From positions 1-11,976 of the forward strand of contig JBDHUV010000016.1 of the NCBI GenBank assembly GCA_039809365.1: a DNA stretch of 11,976 nt. The letters are read 5' to 3'. Below are positions 1 through 6,510 of the stretch, in pieces; the first letter of the stretch is position 1, and each line of letters starts with the position of its first letter. The notes below the pieces were generated by a model that was not told the DNA's origin, did no database searches, and saw only the letters and a program-made list of their open reading frames with translations. The DNA comes from JBDHUV01 sp039809365. GTDB taxonomy: Bacteria; Patescibacteriota; Microgenomatia; Levybacterales; GWA1-39-11. The position numbers and the translations under genes were made by a program.

Positions 1-1
1 A

Positions 2-1114
2 ACATCATTAATTACCTTATTTGGAATATTCCAAACTTCGTTAGTTGGAATATTTGCTAAATTTTCAGCAAAGTATAAAGCCAATAAAGATGAATGGGGT
101 TTTAATCAATTATACTCATCTGGACTGAAATTTGTGATCTCTATTTCTGCAATACTTGGTGTGATTTTGATTCTTGCTACTCCTTTTTTATCAGAATTTC
201 TAAAGGTATCAGAATCATTTCTCCTGATTCTAGTCACTTTTTCGATAATATTCTCAATAATTAGTGCATTTCCTTTAGGAATTCTACAAGGAGAAATGAA
301 GTTTTGGATAACGTCTATTCTTTACATTATCGCTCCTATTGTAAAAATTGTAGTTGGTATTATTTTAGTATTATTAGGATATAACATCATAGGAGTATTG
401 ATTGCTATCCTGTTGGCATCACTATTTCCTTCTTTAATAGGACTAACGATTATACGGCGTAATCGTCGAGTTATTTCGAGTAAAAAAACTGATTCGTCAA
501 TGTTTTTTGCTGAATTCAAAAAATATAGTTTGTATTATTTTTTAGCTTCTCTTGGGATTACGATTATTACAAATGCAGATATCTTATTAGTAAGGGCTTT
601 TTTTGAGCCGCATGTGTCGGGTCAATATGCAGCTTTGTCACTTATGGGTAAAGCAATTTTTTATTTTACTTCTCCAATATACTTTGTATTCTTTCCTTTA
701 ATTGTTCAGAAAAACGAAAGGGAAGAAACGTACTCAAAGATATTGCTCTATACAATAGGTATAGTTGTTGCTATTACGGGATCAATTTCACTATTTTATT
801 TTATTTTCCCTCAAATTGTACTAGCGGTTTTTGCGCCAAGTGAAGAATATAGATCACTCATCACATATATTGGTCCATTCTCGCTATACATGCTTATATT
901 TTCAGTAGCAAATATCTTTAACTATCTATTTCTATCTCTAGGAAAAACAAAAGTATTTATAATCAATCTATTTGCAGCAGCTGTGTTTGTAATCTCAATC
1001 ATGATATTTCACAACTCTCTAGAGCAAGTTATTACAATCTTATTTGCTTCATCACTTTTGCTTTTGATCTTGTATCTGGTGTATTATTATCGGGTAAAGC
1101 ATGAAAAAAATTGA
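2..1114 (+). CDS. Polysaccharide/oligosaccharide flippase (Wzx-like, MOP superfamily), 5' partial
   Basis: The reading frame is open from base 2 with no stop before TGA at 1112-1114, so the gene starts left of the window; a GTG at 134 is only an internal codon. About 370 residues are visible. They form roughly ten or eleven hydrophobic segments separated by short charged loops, such as the 'RRNRR' loop near base 460 and 'KNEREE' near 715. Around bases 580-630 'NADILLVRAFFEPHVSGQYAA' resembles the segment seen in Wzx/Polysacc_synt exporters (Asp in a helix, then G-Q-Y). Family members usually have 12-14 helices and 400-500 residues, so perhaps 100 N-terminal residues are missing. The expected role is flipping a lipid-linked glycan from the inner to the outer membrane face. 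The next gene starts inside its last codons (14-base overlap), suggesting one operon. The family call is firm; the substrate is unknown. Confidence 0.85.
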   Translation, partial: TSLITLFGIFQTSLVGIFAKFSAKYKANKDEWGFNQLYSSGLKFVISISAILGVILILATPFLSEFLKVSESFLLILVTFSIIFSIISAFPLGILQGEMKFWITSILYIIAPIVKIVVGIILVLLGYNIIGVLIAILLASLFPSLIGLTIIRRNRRVISSKKTDSSMFFAEFKKYSLYYFLASLGITIITNADILLVRAFFEPHVSGQYAALSLMGKAIFYFTSPIYFVFFPLIVQKNEREETYSKILLYTIGIVVAITGSISLFYFIFPQIVLAVFAPSEEYRSLITYIGPFSLYMLIFSVANIFNYLFLSLGKTKVFIINLFAAAVFVISIMIFHNSLEQVITILFASSLLLLILYLVYYYRVKHEKN

Positions 1115-1847
1115 TCTTCTCTCACTAGTTGTCCCTACTTACAAGCAAGAAAAAACAATTGTTAAAAATATTAATGCGCTACAGAAGAAGCTAGAGTCAC
1201 TACAAATTCCTTATGAAATCATTGTCGTTGTTGATGGTAGATTGGATAAAACATACGAAAATTTGCAAAAAATAAAGAGTAGGCTTATAAAAGTGATTGC
1301 ATATAAAGAAAATCTAGGAAAAGGGCATGCAGTTCGTACTGGTATGCTAGAGGCAAAAGGTGATGTAATAGGATTTATTGATGCAGGAATGGAAATTGAT
1401 CCTACTGGAATTTCCATGTTGTTAAACCACATGATTTGGTATGATGCTGATATTGTCGTTGGTAGTAAGTTGCATCCTGTTTCTCAAATTGAGTATCCTC
1501 CGTTCAGGAAAATATTATCATGGGGATATCGTTCATTAAACAGAATTCTTTTTGGATTAAAAGTAAAAGATACACAGGTGGGTATTAAGTTGTATAAACG
1601 GAACGTAGTTAAAAAAGTATTCCCTAAATTATTAGTTAAGCAATTTGCTTTTGATGTTGAAACACTTGCAGTTGCACATGCTTTAGGTTTCAAAAGAATC
1701 TATGATGCGCCAATCAAGTTAAAATTTGGAAAAGAATCAAGTATAAAAAACACAAAATATTGGAGTGTTGTTTGGAGTATGTTAATAGATACGGCTGCTG
1801 TATTTTATAGAGTAAGAATAAAAAAATACTACCAAAACCTCAAATGA
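1101..1847 (+). CDS. DPM1-like family 2 glycosyltransferase (polyprenyl-phosphate sugar synthase type)
   Basis: This 248-residue protein is a soluble GT-A fold of the usual length for a DPM1/Dpm-type enzyme, with no clear membrane helix. In order it shows the nucleotide-binding strand 'SLVVPTYKQE' (8-17), 'VVVDGRLDKT' (42-51, in place of the common VDDGSxDGT), 'NLGKGHAVRTGM' (71-82), 'FIDAGMEID' (92-100), 'GSKLHP' (121-126) and 'VKDTQVGIKLYKR' (155-167), the last being typical of the DPM1 subfamily. The metal-binding motif is normally DAD; here it reads DAG, so the second Asp is lost, although E98 and D100 are close by. It begins 14 bases inside the flippase gene and its stop overlaps the next ATG (ATGA). 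No Shine-Dalgarno is visible. Likely role: moving a sugar from a nucleotide donor to polyprenyl phosphate or a lipid-linked acceptor. The sugar cannot be read from the sequence. Confidence 0.85.
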   Translation: MKKIDLLSLVVPTYKQEKTIVKNINALQKKLESLQIPYEIIVVVDGRLDKTYENLQKIKSRLIKVIAYKENLGKGHAVRTGMLEAKGDVIGFIDAGMEIDPTGISMLLNHMIWYDADIVVGSKLHPVSQIEYPPFRKILSWGYRSLNRILFGLKVKDTQVGIKLYKRNVVKKVFPKLLVKQFAFDVETLAVAHALGFKRIYDAPIKLKFGKESSIKNTKYWSVVWSMLIDTAAVFYRVRIKKYYQNLK

Positions 1848-2926
1848 ATATATTAATTCTTAATTGGCGGGATCCAAAAAATCCCAAATCAGGTGGTGCA
1901 GAAAAGCTAAATATGCATATATTAAAGCCTTTGATTGACAGAGGAGATTCAGTAATCTGGTATGCGATGTTTGTAAAAGGTTTTCCAAGAAAAGAAAAAT
2001 TTAAAGGGATAACTATTATTCGTTTCGGGAATCCTTTAACACACTTGATTTTTTGGCCAATACTCTACTGGTCTGGTAGATTAGGGAAACCTGATTTTAT
2101 AATAGATTCTATTCATGGCACAGGATATCTCAGCTCACTCATTGCTCCGAGCAAAAAAAAAGTTATTCTAATATGTGAGATTGCACAAAATATTTGGGAT
2201 GAGATGTATGTATTCCCAATAAATATATTTGGAAAATTTTGGGAGAAAATTATGTTCTTATTTTATAGGAATAACAATTTTTGGACTATTTCTGACTCAA
2301 CAAAAAAGGATCTTGTTACATTTGGGGTAGAGGAAAAGAATATAGAAGTACTCCCAATGGGATTTGATGGAATAAGGCTTAGTCCATTACCAGCAAAATA
2401 TAAAGAGCCTACTGCGTTATTTGTAGGAAGGCTTGCTGAAATGAAAGGAGTAAAAGATGCAATCCAGGCGATAGCACAAGTAAATAAAAAAGCAGATAAA
2501 AAATGGAGATTACATATAATAGGGAGAGGAGATGCAAATTATGAGAAAGAACTCAACCAACTAGTATCTGATCTATCTATTAGTGACTACATTAAATTCT
2601 TTGGCTATGTGGATGAAAAGAAAAAATTTGAAGAGATGGCTAAAGCATGGGTACTCCTTGTTCCATCAAGCAGGGAGGGTTGGGGAATGATTGTACCTGA
2701 AGCAAATAGTGTGAGGACACCTGTAATAGGATATGATGTACCAGGTCTGAGAGATGTTATTACTAAATATAGTAGCGAAAACATTTTGGTAAATTCAGGA
2801 TCTAAAAATATAGAAAAGGCAATTAATGATTTTGATAAACCCCTTGATCAAAAAGTGAAAATAGAACACGGTTGGAATGAGTTGTACGGATTTGTGATCA
2901 AAAATGATCTTCTTAAATCTGTTTGA
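1844..2926 (+). CDS. Family 4 glycosyltransferase (GT-B fold)
   Basis: A 360-residue retaining glycosyltransferase of normal GT4 length. The N-terminal half begins 'MNILILNWRDPKNPKSGGAE'; the SGGAE segment (16-20) is the glycine-rich acceptor-side loop. The C-terminal donor domain starts near 'ALFVGRLAEMKG' (191-202), continues with 'LHIIGRGD' (223-230), and holds the family E-x7-E motif, E278 and E286, within 'PSSREGWGMIVPEA' (274-287). This pair normally contacts the nucleotide sugar. The ATG overlaps the previous stop as ATGA, indicating translational coupling. The last 14 bases overlap the end of the aminotransferase gene on the opposite strand. Probably cytoplasmic and membrane-associated, adding a hexose-type residue to a lipid-linked glycan. 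Donor and acceptor are not predictable. Confidence 0.9.
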   Translation: MNILILNWRDPKNPKSGGAEKLNMHILKPLIDRGDSVIWYAMFVKGFPRKEKFKGITIIRFGNPLTHLIFWPILYWSGRLGKPDFIIDSIHGTGYLSSLIAPSKKKVILICEIAQNIWDEMYVFPINIFGKFWEKIMFLFYRNNNFWTISDSTKKDLVTFGVEEKNIEVLPMGFDGIRLSPLPAKYKEPTALFVGRLAEMKGVKDAIQAIAQVNKKADKKWRLHIIGRGDANYEKELNQLVSDLSISDYIKFFGYVDEKKKFEEMAKAWVLLVPSSREGWGMIVPEANSVRTPVIGYDVPGLRDVITKYSSENILVNSGSKNIEKAINDFDKPLDQKVKIEHGWNELYGFVIKNDLLKSV

Positions 2927-4010
2927 TGAGATTAACCACTTTCATAATATCATCAGAAGAAAGTGCTGGATGGACGGGGAGAGATAAGACTTCTTTGGAT
3001 GCATTCTCCGCTACAGGATATGATTCAGTATAGTTGAGTTTTTGATAAAACTTTTGCTTATGGATTGGAATAGGGTAATATACTTCAGATCCTATTCCAT
3101 TTTTCTTTAATTTCTCAACTAATTGATCTCGTGTAAGAGGGTATTTTGAATTGATCTTAATAGTAAATTGATGAAACACATGATGAAAGTTAGGAGGAGT
3201 TACAGGGACCTCTATACCCGAGATATTAGAAAGATATTTCAAATACAATTTAGCATTTGCTTCTCTTTTTTTATTAAATGTTTCGAGTTTTTTTAACTGT
3301 TCTATTCCTATTGCTGCAGCTATATTAGTCATACGAAAATTGTATCCAAGATATGAGTGATGATATCTTTTCTTCATACCATGAGAACGGAGCAATTGAA
3401 GTTTATTAGCTAGCTTTTTACTGTTTGTAGTGATAATTCCTCCTTCTCCAGTAGTCATGTTTTTAGTAGGATAAAATGAGAAACACCCTAAGTTACCAAA
3501 TGTCCCTACAAATTTGTCATTAATTTTTGCTCCATGAGCTTGACATGCGTCTTCAATTACTTTCATGTTGTATTTTTTAGCAACTTTCATAATCTTTGTC
3601 ATCTCTGCTGGAAGACCATATAAATGGACAGGGATTATAACTTTGGTTTTTTGTGTTATCTTACTTTCAATTAGTTGGGGATCAATATTAAATGTCTTTG
3701 AATCAATATCAGCAAATATTGGTGTGGCATTAGAATAAAGTGCGGCATTGGCAGAGGCAATAAAACTAAATGGTGAAGTAATAACCTCATCTCCACTAGT
3801 AATATCTAAGGATAATAATGCTAAATGTAGTGCAGTAGTACCATTTGAAGTAGCAATTGCATACTTCGCACCTATGTAGGAAGCGAATCTTTTCTCAAAT
3901 TCTACGACCTTTTCGCCTTGTGCTAAGTTCCCTGATCGCAGAACATTTAGTACCGCTTGTTCTTCTTCTTTACCTAATAATGGCTGAGCAATAGTTATTG
4001 GTTTATTCAT
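2913..4010 (-). CDS. DegT/DnrJ/EryC1/StrS-family PLP sugar aminotransferase
   Basis: 365 residues, the standard length for nucleotide-sugar aminotransferases. Seen in order: 'ATSNGTTALHLAL' (53-65, PLP phosphate contact), 'FSFIASANA' (81-89), 'EDACQAHGA' (153-161; D154 and Q157 contact PLP), and 'SFYPTKNMTTGEGG' (178-191) with K183 as the Schiff-base lysine. 'NFRMTNIAAAIGIEQL' (220-235) is the usual substrate-side signature. All catalytic residues appear intact. From memory, TTGEGG after the lysine is typical of C4-aminotransferases such as PerA and PseC, whereas WbpE, QdtB and FdtB carry a GDAGA/GDGGA form, so C3 versus C4 specificity is uncertain. It is the last gene of the minus-strand cassette, 35 bases after the beta-helix acyltransferase gene. 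A promoter-like element lies 25 bases upstream. It would convert a keto sugar nucleotide to an amino sugar using glutamate as amino donor. Confidence 0.93.
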   Translation of the reverse strand: MNKPITIAQPLLGKEEEQAVLNVLRSGNLAQGEKVVEFEKRFASYIGAKYAIATSNGTTALHLALLSLDITSGDEVITSPFSFIASANAALYSNATPIFADIDSKTFNIDPQLIESKITQKTKVIIPVHLYGLPAEMTKIMKVAKKYNMKVIEDACQAHGAKINDKFVGTFGNLGCFSFYPTKNMTTGEGGIITTNSKKLANKLQLLRSHGMKKRYHHSYLGYNFRMTNIAAAIGIEQLKKLETFNKKREANAKLYLKYLSNISGIEVPVTPPNFHHVFHQFTIKINSKYPLTRDQLVEKLKKNGIGSEVYYPIPIHKQKFYQKLNYTESYPVAENASKEVLSLPVHPALSSDDIMKVVNLIKQI

Positions 4011-4033
4011 ACTTCATAATAAAGTTCTATTTG

Positions 4034-4044
4034 ACTATACTATA
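4034..4044 (-). promoter_or_regulatory. Candidate internal promoter element before the aminotransferase gene
   Basis: The 35-base gap between the beta-helix acyltransferase stop and the aminotransferase ATG carries overlapping TATAGT hexamers on the minus strand (4044-4039 and 4039-4034). The 9-mer TATAGTATA here (4044-4036) is identical to one at 6487-6479 before the dehydrogenase gene. The two copies lie 25 and 27 bases from their start codons. No good -35 was found, so this may be a weak or extended -10-type promoter, or chance in AT-rich DNA. Confidence 0.3.
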
Positions 4045-4045
4045 T

Positions 4046-4525
4046 TTAATATTCAAATTTCCTAATTAACTTTGCAAGATTTCCTCCGTAGACTTCTCCT
4101 GAGGAAATAACGTGTTTTAATGTAGAGTTAGCTGCGAGTATTGATACTTCTTTCATTATTGCTCCTGGTAGTAATATTGATCCTGCGCCAATCCATGAAC
4201 TGTCCTCAACTACAATTTTAGCTATTTCCGTAGGGTAAATAGAGGTTAAAATGCCGACATTTGGTCCACTATCACTAAATATCATTACCCCTGCAGAAAT
4301 CGTAACATTTTCCCCAATATGTAAACCAAATGCACCATTAAAGTAGCAATTTGGAGAGATATATGTATTCTTTCCAATCTCTACAATGTGATCCTGAGAT
4401 CCAAATATAGTTGTGTTTTTTCCGATTGTTACATTGTCTGCAATATGTACATAATGAAGTTCTACTCCTGACTTTATTGTTACGTTCTTTCCAAGTTTTA
4501 CCGTATTATCAAATTTGCTTTTCAT
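4046..4525 (-). CDS. Left-handed beta-helix (hexapeptide repeat) acyltransferase
   Basis: 159 residues built almost wholly from hexapeptide repeats, for example 'VKLGKNVTIKSG' (9-20), 'IADNVTIGKNTTI' (28-40), 'IGKNTYISPN' (50-59) and 'IGENVTISAGV' (70-80). After a short loop with 'DSGPN' (85-89) come 'WIGAGSILLPGAIM' (111-124) and a C-terminal 'YGGNLAKLIRKF' (146-157), equivalent to the usual GNPAK-x-I-R ending. The family transfers acetyl or other acyl groups from an acyl donor, usually as trimers. The histidine that often acts as base in the loop is not obvious here; 'SDSGPN' occupies that place. Between a sugar dehydrogenase and a sugar aminotransferase, the natural role is N-acylation of the new amino sugar (WbpD-like), but O-acetylation of the glycan is possible. 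Its ATG overlaps the previous gene's TGA (ATGA). Confidence 0.88.
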   Translation of the reverse strand: MKSKFDNTVKLGKNVTIKSGVELHYVHIADNVTIGKNTTIFGSQDHIVEIGKNTYISPNCYFNGAFGLHIGENVTISAGVMIFSDSGPNVGILTSIYPTEIAKIVVEDSSWIGAGSILLPGAIMKEVSILAANSTLKHVISSGEVYGGNLAKLIRKFEY

Positions 4526-5493
4526 AGTTTTAGAAAGTAAGTTGTCCTTAAAAACCCTCTAGTGCCAATTCCTTCTTTAAATGATATCAGACTCCGACTT
4601 GGTTCCATAACATTTTTTGATTTTGTGTCCATTGACACACCCAAATCAAACCATCGATAGTTATTTTTAATCGCCCATATAATACTCTCATACAATAACC
4701 TATTCACCGCTCGTAAATGTTGGTATTCGTAGTCGTGACAAATATAGAATGCGAGAACAGTCTGATTATTTGTACAGAAAAGAAGAATGCTTGCAATTAT
4801 TTCCCCCTCTTTCGATTTAGCAGATAATAACTTAATTTTATCTGGAAAGTGCTTGTATAAAAATTTTATTTCTTTAAGTGAATGAGTTGGAGTAGCGTTA
4901 AATTTCCTTTTATTCTTTAATAAAAGTTTATAAAAGCTAATCAAATCATCAGTAAATTCTGTAGTTACCCCTTCGTTAATTGATTTTTTTACTGCACGTT
5001 TATGCATTGAAGTCAGTGAATTTAGAGGGACATCTGAGTCTATAGAGTGAAGATCTACAGCATTTGTGATGAGATGGTAGAGAACTGTGAAATTCTTATA
5101 TTCAAGTATGAACTGTTCCAACTGATTTTGATGTTTCAAATATATGATTGGTGGAGGTGTAAGTGTGATGCTTTTATAGAGTTTAACTTTTGCATACTTA
5201 ATAAGCGAATCAACGATTTCTTCGTATTCTGAAAAAGTACAGTTATTAGTAACAAGTGACCCATAGCTTGCTCCGATTGGCGATTTAAAATTGTTGTCTG
5301 CATCTATCGCAGCGGGAAGACAGGCTATCATCTTTTGGTTTTTGTAAAATGCAAGGTGATGGAAGTTGAATTTTTCTGATGGATGATAGGCTAAAAAATT
5401 GAGTGAATGAAAAATGGTTCCATTATTCGAATTGCGTATAAACTCTTCCCAGGATGGAATATCGGATTTCTTAACTTTTTTTATTTCGATCAT
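4522..5493 (-). CDS. FemAB/GNAT-like acyltransferase (Acetyltransf_6 type)
   Basis: 323 residues with the layout of FemAB-like double-GNAT proteins. The N-terminal half has 'FHSLNFLAYH' (28-37), 'MIACLPAAI' (55-63) and 'SPIGASYGSLV' (71-81). A basic segment 'KRAVKKSINEG' (165-175) resembles the R-xx-RKA-xx-G region of the family. The C-terminal half has 'EGEIIASILLFC' (229-240), 'YRWFDLGVSMDT' (279-290) and 'LISFKEGIGTRGF' (302-314), the last matching the family's closing FDLG...FKxxxG signature. No signal peptide or membrane helix is seen. Relatives transfer amino acids from aminoacyl-tRNA to peptidoglycan precursors, or acyl groups from CoA. Here it lies between the dehydrogenase (23-base overlap) and the beta-helix acyltransferase (4-base overlap), so it may modify an amino sugar or lipid-linked intermediate; that is inference. 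The ATG at 5493 is favoured because 'IEIKKVKKSDIPSW' begins the fold. Confidence 0.75.
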   Translation of the reverse strand: MIEIKKVKKSDIPSWEEFIRNSNNGTIFHSLNFLAYHPSEKFNFHHLAFYKNQKMIACLPAAIDADNNFKSPIGASYGSLVTNNCTFSEYEEIVDSLIKYAKVKLYKSITLTPPPIIYLKHQNQLEQFILEYKNFTVLYHLITNAVDLHSIDSDVPLNSLTSMHKRAVKKSINEGVTTEFTDDLISFYKLLLKNKRKFNATPTHSLKEIKFLYKHFPDKIKLLSAKSKEGEIIASILLFCTNNQTVLAFYICHDYEYQHLRAVNRLLYESIIWAIKNNYRWFDLGVSMDTKSKNVMEPSRSLISFKEGIGTRGFLRTTYFLKL

Positions 5494-6451
5494 AGTTGGT
5501 ATCTGAAGTCGCTATTTTCAACGCGTCTACAGCAAATAAAGGATCCATTTCTATGTTATTTTTAACACAGTTAATGTAATGCAATAATTCTTCTTTTAAC
5601 GGTTCTTTTTTAGCTACTGAAATATTAATTTTATCTGGATCTGAAAAAATCATTATATAGTCTGAAAAATTTTTCGACGCTTCTTTAAATTTCCTATAAT
5701 TACTTTTATAGAACTCTATTTTTTGAGTGATATAATCTAATTCTAAATATCCTTCAGTACCTGTGATTGTTAGTTTCCTAATTTTTACTGGGGTTATCCA
5801 GTTTGCCTGAATATACGCTGAGGTGTTTTTGTATTTTAAAAATAGTTCTACAGAATCTTCCCTATTTTTTATGTGATTCTTTTGCTTATTGTAATAAACT
5901 GATTTTGGCGTCTGTCCAAGCAGATAATTTATTACATCTATGTCATGTATTGCAAGATCTATTGTAACATCAGCATCTTTGATTTGAGGAGGAAAACCTC
6001 CAACTCGGCGAGCTATAATTGCAGTTATTTTCCCTAGATCTTTTTTTTCAATCATTTCTTTAACTTTCTTTACTGCAGGATTAAATCTTTCTACATGTCC
6101 TACAAACAGTTTTATTTTATGCTTTTTAGATAATTTTATAAGTTCTTTAGCATCAGTTATATTTTCAGTAATTGGTTTTTCAACAAGAACATGGATATTT
6201 TTTTCTATACAAAATTTTGCGATCTTATAATGAAGGGAAGTGGGGACACATATTGAAATAAAATCAGGATTTTCTACCTCAATCATTTCTTTAAAATTTG
6301 CGTAGAATTTTGTTCTAAATTTTTTTGCTAGAAGTAGGCCCGCAGTTTCACTTATGTCTGCAATTGCAGTTAGTTCAACTTCGGGAATTTCGGAATATAT
6401 GCGAACATGGTGTTTGCCGATATTTCCTATTCCAATAACACAAACTTTCAT
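5471..6451 (-). CDS. Gfo/Idh/MocA-family sugar (nucleotide) dehydrogenase
   Basis: 326 residues. The Rossmann dinucleotide site 'VIGIGNIGKHH' (5-15, GxGxxG) is at the very N-terminus. 'VLVEKPITEN' (88-97) carries the family EKP motif with K92. 'GHVERFNPAV' (118-127) resembles the segment I associate with UDP-GlcNAc 3-dehydrogenase-like members. 'DVTIDLAIHDIDV' (161-173) holds D165 and H169, the usual catalytic pair. The C-terminal half is the open beta-sheet substrate domain. The expected reaction is NAD-dependent oxidation of a sugar nucleotide, plausibly at C3, giving the keto sugar the cassette's aminotransferase would use. It is the first gene of the minus-strand operon, and its ATG faces a promoter-like intergenic region. 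A weak AAAG precedes the start; there is no real Shine-Dalgarno. The family call is firm; UDP-HexNAc specificity is inferred from context. Confidence 0.9.
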   Translation of the reverse strand: MKVCVIGIGNIGKHHVRIYSEIPEVELTAIADISETAGLLLAKKFRTKFYANFKEMIEVENPDFISICVPTSLHYKIAKFCIEKNIHVLVEKPITENITDAKELIKLSKKHKIKLFVGHVERFNPAVKKVKEMIEKKDLGKITAIIARRVGGFPPQIKDADVTIDLAIHDIDVINYLLGQTPKSVYYNKQKNHIKNREDSVELFLKYKNTSAYIQANWITPVKIRKLTITGTEGYLELDYITQKIEFYKSNYRKFKEASKNFSDYIMIFSDPDKINISVAKKEPLKEELLHYINCVKNNIEMDPLFAVDALKIATSDTNYDRNKKS

Positions 6452-6499
6452 CTTTATTGATTGCTAACAGATATCAATTATACTATACTTTGCTAAACT
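6452..6499. promoter_or_regulatory. 48-base divergent intergenic region with back-to-back promoter-like sequences
   Basis: This is the only divergent junction in the window and must supply control for the minus-strand sugar-nucleotide cassette and the plus-strand glycosyltransferase block, unless distant promoters read through. It contains TATACTATACTT (6479-6490), which gives -10-like hexamers on both strands. The short gap leaves room for only very short 5' leaders. I saw no riboswitch-sized structure or clear operator palindrome. Confidence 0.5.
6457..6489 (+). promoter_or_regulatory. Candidate promoter for the plus-strand glycosyltransferase block
   Basis: Two overlapping sigma70-like pairs are visible. 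TTGCTA (6461-6466) is 17 bases from TATACT (6484-6489), and TTGATT (6457-6462) is 16 bases from TATACT (6479-6484). The first would start transcription near 6496, only a few bases before the ATG at 6500, giving an essentially leaderless message. That agrees with the missing Shine-Dalgarno. Prediction by eye only; the lineage's sigma factor consensus is not known to me. Confidence 0.45.
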
Positions 6500-6510
6500 A
6501 TGTCTAACAA
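6477..6510 (-). promoter_or_regulatory. Candidate promoter for the minus-strand sugar-nucleotide cassette
   Basis: On the minus strand TTGTTA (6510-6505) is 17 bases from TATAGT (6487-6482). A perfect TATAAT (6482-6477) overlaps the latter by one base, but its own -35 spacing is poor. Transcription would start near 6470-6475, leaving a leader of roughly 20 bases before the ATG at 6451. The -35-like box would lie inside the first codons of the divergent glycosyltransferase gene. Confidence 0.42.

Noticed and set aside
134..136. GTG at 134 as the true start of the flippase gene
   Set aside because: The frame is open back to base 2 and encodes hydrophobic, flippase-like sequence upstream of it. 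The GTG lies inside a helix, and the gene is cut by the window edge.
2152..2161. Poly-A run in the GT4 gene as a programmed frameshift site
   Set aside because: The frame is intact on both sides and encodes S-K-K-K in a normal loop position. No alternative frame gives a meaningful product.
2896..2909. Small hairpin GATCA-AAAA-TGATC near the end of the GT4 gene, as a plus-strand terminator
   Set aside because: The stem is only 5 bp and AT-rich and lies inside coding sequence. The following bases (TTCTTAAATC) are not a real T-run, so it is not supported as an intrinsic terminator.
6484..6492. Bacteroidetes-type -7 promoter (TAnnTTTG) before the GT2 at 6500
   Set aside because: The spacing between TA and TTTG is one or three bases rather than two, and no matching -33 TTTG was found at the right distance. 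The sigma70-like reading fits better.
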